A stretch of 11,371 nucleotides of DNA, from positions 1 to 11,371 of the forward strand of contig UQUG01000060.1 of assembly GCA_900544205.1 (NCBI GenBank), given 5' to 3'. The stretch comes from an uncultured Collinsella sp. (GTDB lineage: Bacteria; Actinomycetota; Coriobacteriia; Coriobacteriales; Coriobacteriaceae). The notes below the pieces were generated by a model that saw only the letters and a list, made by a program, of their open reading frames with translations, ran no database searches and was not told where the DNA came from. This document shows positions 6,869-11,371 of this stretch, in pieces (the stretch's first letter is position 1; the number at the start of each line of letters is the position of its first letter). Both the position numbers and the translations under genes were made by a program.

Positions 6869-7867
6869 ATGAAGCAATGGGTTGGACTGGGCAAGTTTCT
6901 CGCGGGACATATGCAGGTCATCGTTCCGATTTGCGTGGCGCTCGGCGTGCTCTTTCCCCAGCAGATCGGCGTGCTCAAGCCTATCGTTCCCGCCCTGTTT
7001 GCCTTTATGACGTTTCAGGGCGCGCTCAGCAACACTTTTCACCAGGTAGCCGAGGTGTTCCACCGTCCGCTGCACCTGATTCTGGCGCTGCTGGTCTCGG
7101 CAGTGCTTATTCCCATCGCGGCGTATGCCATAGGGTCACTCTTCTTTGGCTCCAACCCCAACCTTGTCTGCGGCATCGTGCTCGAGTACAGCGTGCCCGT
7201 GGCCGTCACCGCTTTTATGTGGATCAGCATGTTCGGCGGCAACGGCCCACTCGCGCTCACCATCATCCTGACGTCCTCGGTTATCTCCCCTGTGACGATT
7301 CCGCTCACGCTTAAGCTCTTGCTGGGTGCCACCGTCTCGATCGATGTGCCGAGCATGATGCAAGACATGGCCTTTATGATCGCCATCCCCGCCGTGCTCG
7401 GCATCGTGATCAACGAGCTCACGCGTGGATGGGGACACGAGAAGCTCTCCCCCGTGCTCTCGCCCGCCTGCAAATTCATGATGATGGGGGTCATCGCGTC
7501 CAACTCCACCGCCATGAGCGAGTACGTGCTGCACATGAACACGGTGCGCCTGGAAGTCGCCCTCTTTATTTTGGTCTTCGCCATCAGCGGCTTTGTCGTC
7601 GGTTTTCTGGTCGCCCGTGCGCTGCATCTGCCGTATAGCGAGACGACTACCATGTGCTTTACCTGCGGCATGCGTAACATCTCTTCGGGCGCCGTCATCG
7701 CCACACAGTACTTTCCGGGCGAAGTCGTGTTCCCCGTCATGTGTGGCACGCTGTTTCAGCAGGTGCTGGCCTCGATTATCGGGCATCTCTTTGAGCGCCT
7801 AACCGGCGAGGAACGCGCCAAACAGCGCAAGCGGGTCAAGGCCGGGCGCGACGCGATGGCACGCTAG
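6869..7867 (+). CDS. BASS-family (bile acid:sodium symporter-like) transporter
   Basis: This is an integral membrane protein of 332 residues, the normal size for the SBF/BASS family. About nine to ten hydrophobic segments can be drawn, for example 15-30, 35-52, 68-93, 98-120, 126-150, 163-182, 200-216, 228-250, 262-282 and 286-306. The C-terminal tail is basic and probably cytosolic. Family-like features are the helix-breaking proline in EYSVPVAV (106-113) and the GMRN-x3-G stretch (267-274), which corresponds to the crossover region that binds sodium and substrate in characterised members. The substrate (bile acid, organic anion or keto acid) cannot be told from sequence. It stands alone, divergent from recJ and convergent with the DUF4931 gene 30 bases away. 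AAGGGAG lies 12 bases before the ATG and AAGAG three bases before it, so the start is plausible but the ribosome binding site is not ideal. Confidence 0.87.
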   Translation: MKQWVGLGKFLAGHMQVIVPICVALGVLFPQQIGVLKPIVPALFAFMTFQGALSNTFHQVAEVFHRPLHLILALLVSAVLIPIAAYAIGSLFFGSNPNLVCGIVLEYSVPVAVTAFMWISMFGGNGPLALTIILTSSVISPVTIPLTLKLLLGATVSIDVPSMMQDMAFMIAIPAVLGIVINELTRGWGHEKLSPVLSPACKFMMMGVIASNSTAMSEYVLHMNTVRLEVALFILVFAISGFVVGFLVARALHLPYSETTTMCFTCGMRNISSGAVIATQYFPGEVVFPVMCGTLFQQVLASIIGHLFERLTGEERAKQRKRVKAGRDAMAR

Positions 7868-7897
7868 ACTGTCCGCATTGCGCGGGCGTTAGCCTTG

Positions 7898-8695
7898 CTA
7901 CACGAGCGTTTCCAGATGCGCGCGTAGGCGCTCAGCATCGACATCGAGCGTTGTCTCGGCATTGACCTGGGCCAAACGATAGCCCACAAAGTAGGGCGAA
8001 ACCACCCAACGTGGCAGCGCCTTGGCAATGGTCCGGCCGCCCAGGTGATAGAAGAACAAGTTGTACGACTCTGCGCGACCGCCGTGGTGCTCGTTCAGGA
8101 TATAGCGCAGAGCCACCTGAATTGCATCGGCAAACAGGTCCGCTTCGGCTTGGTCGCGGGCGTCGTCGCTGGCGGCGATTCCCTGTGGAGCCGAGACGTT
8201 GACCTCAAAGAACCCCATGATCGGCTCGGTTGAGATGTTGACTGCAACCCTCCCGTGTCGCCAAACATCGATGCCTTCGAAGTTGGCGGGGGCTAGTGCT
8301 GCATAACCGTCCTCCCGCTCCAGGCCCACAATCTGCATGTGTGGATGGACGAGGCTGCCGCCCGAAAGCGGGCCTTTGTTCTTGTACATGAGCACACTGC
8401 GGTACTGTTGGGAATCGATCATCTGCTGCCAACAGCCCAGGGCAAACCGCATCACATGATGCAGCTCATCCGGTTCATAGGTCACCAGGTCGGCGTCGTG
8501 ATTGGCAGACTCGATCAATACGGTCTGACGTGTGGCCCGCAAGGTCTTGAACTTATTCTCGAGCCAGATGCAATCACCATCGCGCTGGATGATGTTGGCA
8601 AGTCCCTCCGTGTCGCAAAAGGGGCACGCGGTGCCAGGGCGACGATTATCGTCGGGCTTACCGCTCGCCTGCTGAACGTCAAATACCAGCGCCAC
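7898..8695 (-). CDS. GalT-like HIT-superfamily protein (DUF4931 type)
   Basis: This 265-residue soluble protein resembles galactose-1-phosphate uridylyltransferase and the related DUF4931 group. A CPFC zinc-type pair is at 24-27, and the nucleotidyl-transfer motif HPHMQ at 117-121 follows SGGSLV, as in the HPH active site of GalT where the second His is the nucleophile. Later segments ESYNLFFYHLG (209-219) and PRWVVSPYFVGYR (228-240) fit the second half of a GalT-like fold. The protein is shorter than classical GalT (about 350 residues), so the substrate may not be galactose-1-phosphate, and no other Leloir genes are nearby. Its GTG start has GGAGG eight bases upstream, inside the end of cutC. 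Only three bases separate it from the cutC stop, so the two are translated from one message. Confidence 0.82.
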   Translation of the reverse strand: MALVFDVQQASGKPDDNRRPGTACPFCDTEGLANIIQRDGDCIWLENKFKTLRATRQTVLIESANHDADLVTYEPDELHHVMRFALGCWQQMIDSQQYRSVLMYKNKGPLSGGSLVHPHMQIVGLEREDGYAALAPANFEGIDVWRHGRVAVNISTEPIMGFFEVNVSAPQGIAASDDARDQAEADLFADAIQVALRYILNEHHGGRAESYNLFFYHLGGRTIAKALPRWVVSPYFVGYRLAQVNAETTLDVDAERLRAHLETLV

Positions 8696-8698
8696 GGG

Positions 8699-9376
8699 TT
8701 ATACCTCCAGCGGCACGATCTTGGTGCCATGGAGCTCGGAGACGCCTAGCGCCGCCGCGACCGCGTCGCGATTTGCCGTAGTGATGCCGCCGCCGGGAAG
8801 GATGGTCAAACGATCGCCCGCATACTCGATTAAACGAGCCAGGTGATCGAAATTATCCTCGATCGACGTACCGGCAGCGCCGCCATGCGTGAGGATGCGC
8901 GTAACGCCGCAGTCGGCAAGTGTATCAATCGCATCGAGCTGAGCCTCGGGCGAGAGCTGGTCAAATGCCATGTGGAAGGTGATGTCAAGGGACTCACGCT
9001 TACATTCCTCGGTCGCGCAGCCTGCAGCCATCACGAGGGCGCCAAGCGTAAGTTCGTCGAGCGCCCATCCGCCAGCGCAGGGTTTGCAGCAGCCAAAGAC
9101 CAAGCCGTCAACGCCCGCACTCACGGCAAGGCCCAAGTCCATCTCCATCATGCGCAGCTCATCCTGGTTGTAGTGAAAGTCGCCGCCACGCGGACGGATC
9201 ATGCACATCACCCGTGCATCGTGTTCGTGGGCATAGTTGGTCGTAGCGCTGATAACGCCGGCCGAGGGCGTGGTACCACCGACGGCAAGGTTATCGCACA
9301 GCTCGATGCGCCCCGCACCGGCCTCGATGGCCGCCGGCACTCGCTCAAAGTTCTCGGCACAAAACTCGTACAGCAT
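8699..9376 (-). CDS. cutC: CutC family protein
   Basis: This 225-residue TIM-barrel protein of the CutC family has the family blocks in order: AGRIELCDNLAVGGTTPS (21-38), MIRPRGGDFHY (59-69), GVDGLVFG (88-95), TFHMAFD (133-139), RILTHGG (160-166) and ILPGGGI (192-198). CutC was named for a copper-tolerance phenotype in E. coli, but its biochemical activity is unsettled. Residues 95-125 contain several extra cysteines (GCCKPC at 95-100, then Cys120 and Cys125) that could bind metal or be incidental. The ATG has a GGGGG site nine bases upstream. It is the first gene of a two-gene operon with the GalT-like gene and is divergent from the zinc-ribbon membrane protein gene. Confidence 0.93.
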   Translation of the reverse strand: MLYEFCAENFERVPAAIEAGAGRIELCDNLAVGGTTPSAGVISATTNYAHEHDARVMCMIRPRGGDFHYNQDELRMMEMDLGLAVSAGVDGLVFGCCKPCAGGWALDELTLGALVMAAGCATEECKRESLDITFHMAFDQLSPEAQLDAIDTLADCGVTRILTHGGAAGTSIEDNFDHLARLIEYAGDRLTILPGGGITTANRDAVAAALGVSELHGTKIVPLEV

Positions 9377-9437
9377 AGTAGATAGCCCCCAAAGACAGCA
9401 GATGTTTTCCGACGGGCATTGTCACACATCCCCATGA

Positions 9438-9504
9438 AGTTGCGGTGGAATAGGGACTGTTTTGGCGTCTAGAGCCCGTATTCAGTCCCTATTTCACCGC
9501 AACT
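9438..9504. repeat. Long inverted repeat, REPIN/MITE-like, in a divergent region
   Basis: The arms 9438-9459 and 9483-9504 are 22 bases each and complementary except for one position, which is a G-U pair in plus-strand RNA. They enclose a 23-base spacer with a nested GGC...GCC. Each arm contains TAGGGACTG or its complement. It lies between two genes that are read away from each other, so it cannot be an ordinary terminator for either. No target duplication is visible at its edges. A palindromic repeat of the REPIN or MITE type is the best reading; a structured RNA or regulatory element is the alternative. Confidence 0.6.
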
Positions 9505-9622
9505 CAGAATGATCTCTTGGGGACGGCACAGCTGGCCGAAAAATGTTGCCGATGGTGAATGTTGCGCAACAAGATTTCGGAATCCCGATTAACCATGACA
9601 GTATCGCATTCGCATCCAGAGG

Positions 9623-9628
9623 AAAGGA
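9623..9628 (+). promoter_or_regulatory. Ribosome binding site deciding the start at 9634
   Basis: AAAGGA, within a longer AGAGGAAAGGA run, ends five bases before the ATG at 9634. It supports that start over the in-frame ATG at 9559, which has no comparable site and would place 25 polar residues before the signal peptide. Confidence 0.7.
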
Positions 9629-9633
9629 TTGCC

Positions 9634-11229
9634 ATGTTTAAGAGCATCCAAAAGAGCGGAAGGATCGCAGCAGTCGCCATCGGCCTGATTGCGGCCCTGT
9701 CTCCACTCGCAGCCCCTCCTGCAGCATTAGCCGGCGGTAGCGTACCAACGCCCGAACTTGAGAAGTCGTATAGCTTTAAGGTAAGTAGTGAATACTCGGA
9801 TATCCGCACGAACGGCCATACAAAGTTTGGCTATCTGTACGACTGCGATGACGATTTCAACCGAAAGACAATATCCCTTATCAATTTCAATGATGGCAGC
9901 ATGAGCCCCATCAATATACCAGATGAATGCCTTGATTACGCATATCTCACCGATAGCGATCAGCTCTACTGGGAAGACGGTAATAATTTGATCGTATTCT
10001 CACCAGACAACCAGACCCAAACAGTCCATCCCATCACTTCAGCCAAATATGCCTACACCAATGTAACCGTCTCCGATGATGGCAATAGAGCTGCTGTGGA
10101 GCACTATGACAATGAAGACGATCCCAGAATGGTCGAAATCTATGATCTTGAATCCGACAAACTGGTCCAGACATACCAGCCAGATAAAGATGACTCTTGG
10201 TGGTACAGTTACTCAAAAGACATGAGCCGCCTATATGCCTTACAGGACAATACCGAGGACGGCGTCGTTGCACTTAGGGTTTTCAACTGTGATACAGGGT
10301 CAACAGAATTAAAGACCGTCAACGTAAAAAAGGATGATAGGTCTTCGAATATCTACAACATTACCCTCAGTTCTAACTCGGACGACATTTATCTTCAGAG
10401 CGACATTGCACTAATAAAAGCTGACCGCGATGGAAACATGAGCGTTCTTCTCAATGACGATGAGCATGCTCCTAATAATTTCTACTCGGAATCAGTCAAG
10501 TTCTACCCAATCTATATAAAAAGAGGGTCAAACGAGCTATTTGAAGAGGCTGAAGGTTATTACGACCTAAACGATAATGATGCAAACGTTGGCGTCTATG
10601 ATTTGGGAAAGGAAGAGATTATTAGCTCGACCGCCTTCCCCTTCGGCGGCGGATACCTCAAAGACATCTCACATGACGGTAAGGCCCTGCTCGGAGTAAG
10701 CACAGATGGTGACAAAGACTCGGCATGCCTAGCTGATGCAAAAACCGGAGCAAAGAGCGAGTTTGGCTCTCATTGGTCCGATCTTTGGTTCATGGACGGT
10801 GATCGTAGGATTTTGGAAACCTATAATGATGAAAACGACCCTGCGACGGTCCACGTGAACATCTATAAGTCCAATATCCCCCATTCCCTGCCCGAGGATG
10901 TGCTGTACTTTGTCCAGACTCACCTGCCATTTGTTATTGGCGGTGGCGTGGCGATCGTCCTCATCATCGGTGGCGCGATCGTTATCCTTTGCATCCGCAA
11001 GAAGCGCGCAAAGACCGCGAACGGTGTGACAGCCGCAGTGCCCAAGCCTCAGCGCAAGCAGCGTCGCCGTCAGAAGCGCGCCCAGCAGAACACCGCAGCG
11101 CCCGCAGCACCGGCAATGCCCGCGGCACCGGCAACTCCGGCCGAGCCCGCCCGCTTCTGCCGCCACTGCGGAATCCCGCTTGTGCCCGAAGCCCAGTTCT
11201 GCCCCACGTGCGGACAAAAGGTAGACTAG
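9634..11229 (+). CDS. Membrane-anchored extracytoplasmic protein with C-terminal zinc ribbon
   Basis: I do not recognise this 531-residue protein as a named family. Residues 1-33 form a signal peptide (basic start, hydrophobic core, ALA|GG cleavage). Residues 34-430 are an acidic domain rich in Asp, Tyr and Ser with loosely recurring units of about 40-60 residues, such as VEIYDLESDKLVQTY, VGVYDLGKEEIISST and CLADAKTGAKSEF. This suggests a beta-propeller (WD40/TolB-like) fold. One transmembrane helix spans about 433-453, followed by IRKKRAK and a strongly basic stretch, an Ala/Pro linker (486-506), and a cytosolic zinc ribbon with CRHC (509-512) and CPTC (523-526). The orientation is therefore sensor domain outside, zinc ribbon inside. 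The start at 9634 is set by AAAGGA five bases upstream. The ectodomain coding region is much richer in A+T and in codons such as ATA than its neighbours. Function is unknown; binding or sensing at the cell surface is a guess. Confidence 0.85.
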   Translation: MFKSIQKSGRIAAVAIGLIAALSPLAAPPAALAGGSVPTPELEKSYSFKVSSEYSDIRTNGHTKFGYLYDCDDDFNRKTISLINFNDGSMSPINIPDECLDYAYLTDSDQLYWEDGNNLIVFSPDNQTQTVHPITSAKYAYTNVTVSDDGNRAAVEHYDNEDDPRMVEIYDLESDKLVQTYQPDKDDSWWYSYSKDMSRLYALQDNTEDGVVALRVFNCDTGSTELKTVNVKKDDRSSNIYNITLSSNSDDIYLQSDIALIKADRDGNMSVLLNDDEHAPNNFYSESVKFYPIYIKRGSNELFEEAEGYYDLNDNDANVGVYDLGKEEIISSTAFPFGGGYLKDISHDGKALLGVSTDGDKDSACLADAKTGAKSEFGSHWSDLWFMDGDRRILETYNDENDPATVHVNIYKSNIPHSLPEDVLYFVQTHLPFVIGGGVAIVLIIGGAIVILCIRKKRAKTANGVTAAVPKPQRKQRRRQKRAQQNTAAPAAPAMPAAPATPAEPARFCRHCGIPLVPEAQFCPTCGQKVD

Positions 11230-11256
11230 CGAACAAAACCCAATAGACCCCAACCA

Positions 11257-11296
11257 CCAAGGCCCCGTTCCGAATCACTCCAGAACGGGGCCTTGG
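11257..11296 (+). terminator. Probable terminator after the zinc-ribbon gene
   Basis: A perfect 14-bp inverted repeat (11257-11270 with 11283-11296; arm CCAAGGCCCCGTTC) with a 12-base loop starts 28 bases after the stop codon. The stem is very GC-rich. Only a broken T-rich stretch (CTTGGTGT) follows, so termination efficiency is uncertain, but the position fits. Confidence 0.65.
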
Positions 11297-11322
11297 CTTG
11301 GTGTAAGGGTAGCTAATTTGGG

Positions 11323-11371
11323 ACGGGGCTATTTTGACTACTTTGCATGCAAGTAGTCAAAATAGCCCCGT
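11323..11371. repeat. Perfect 21-bp-arm palindrome at the window edge
   Basis: Arms 11323-11343 and 11351-11371 are exact reverse complements around TGCATGC. The right arm reaches the last base of the window, so the repeat may extend further; the left flank AATTTGGG would then be matched by CCCAAATT outside. It is a second hairpin close behind a terminator, so it is more likely an intergenic repeat element than a terminator for the gene at 9634, though the terminator of a gene beyond the edge is possible. Confidence 0.7.

Noticed and set aside
7039..7786. Two minus-strand open frames of 236 and 216 codons
   Set aside because: Both are shadows of the transporter gene, whose membrane segments and family motifs are clear on the plus strand.
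7871..7887. Small hairpin between the convergent transporter and DUF4931 genes
   Set aside because: It has only six pairs including a wobble, with no T-run on either strand; it is too weak to call a bidirectional terminator.
9559..9633. Longer start (ATG at 9559) for the zinc-ribbon membrane protein
   Set aside because: It would bury the signal peptide behind 25 polar residues and has no ribosome binding site, unlike the ATG at 9634.

Overview
The window looks like chromosomal DNA of a GC-rich Gram-positive anaerobe. Protein resemblance, strong purine-rich ribosome binding sites and gene content point to the Coriobacteriia, most likely Collinsella or a close relative. That placement comes from memory of the families, because no search was possible. 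Seven protein genes are well supported and one tiny leader ORF is possible. Coding density is high and no gap between genes exceeds about 260 bases.

Positions 157-6706 (minus strand) hold a stress and repair block read right to left. A TATAAT box at 6701-6706 is followed by a short leader with hairpins and a possible 21-codon ORF. Next come a RecJ exonuclease fused to a RecQ-type helicase (6592-3305), a bifunctional Rel/SpoT (p)ppGpp synthetase/hydrolase (3289-929) and a metallo-beta-lactamase-fold hydrolase (840-157). RecJ and Rel are 15 bases apart and surely co-transcribed. A strong terminator-like hairpin (862-895) separates Rel from the hydrolase and directly abuts the hydrolase's ribosome binding site. 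Firmicutes have a related recJ-(apt)-relA-(dtd)-hydrolase order, so this is a reduced form of a known neighbourhood. Positions 1-156 hold no gene that I can support.

Positions 6869-7867 (plus) encode a bile-acid:sodium-symporter-family (BASS) membrane transporter, divergent from recJ. Convergent to it is a tight two-gene minus-strand operon: cutC (9376-8699), then a galactose-1-phosphate uridylyltransferase-like protein of the DUF4931 type (8695-7898), with three bases between them.

Positions 9377-11371 are the accessory-looking part. A divergent intergenic region carries a long perfect-to-near-perfect inverted repeat (9438-9504). It precedes a plus-strand gene (9634-11229) for an unrecognised membrane protein with a signal peptide, a large acidic extracytoplasmic domain of propeller-like character, one transmembrane helix, a basic and Ala/Pro-rich linker and a C-terminal cytosolic zinc ribbon. 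The middle of this gene is clearly richer in A+T than everything to its left. A terminator-like hairpin follows it (11257-11296), and then a 21-bp-arm palindrome (11323-11371) that runs to the window edge. I see no CRISPR array, tRNA, rRNA, transposase or phage gene.
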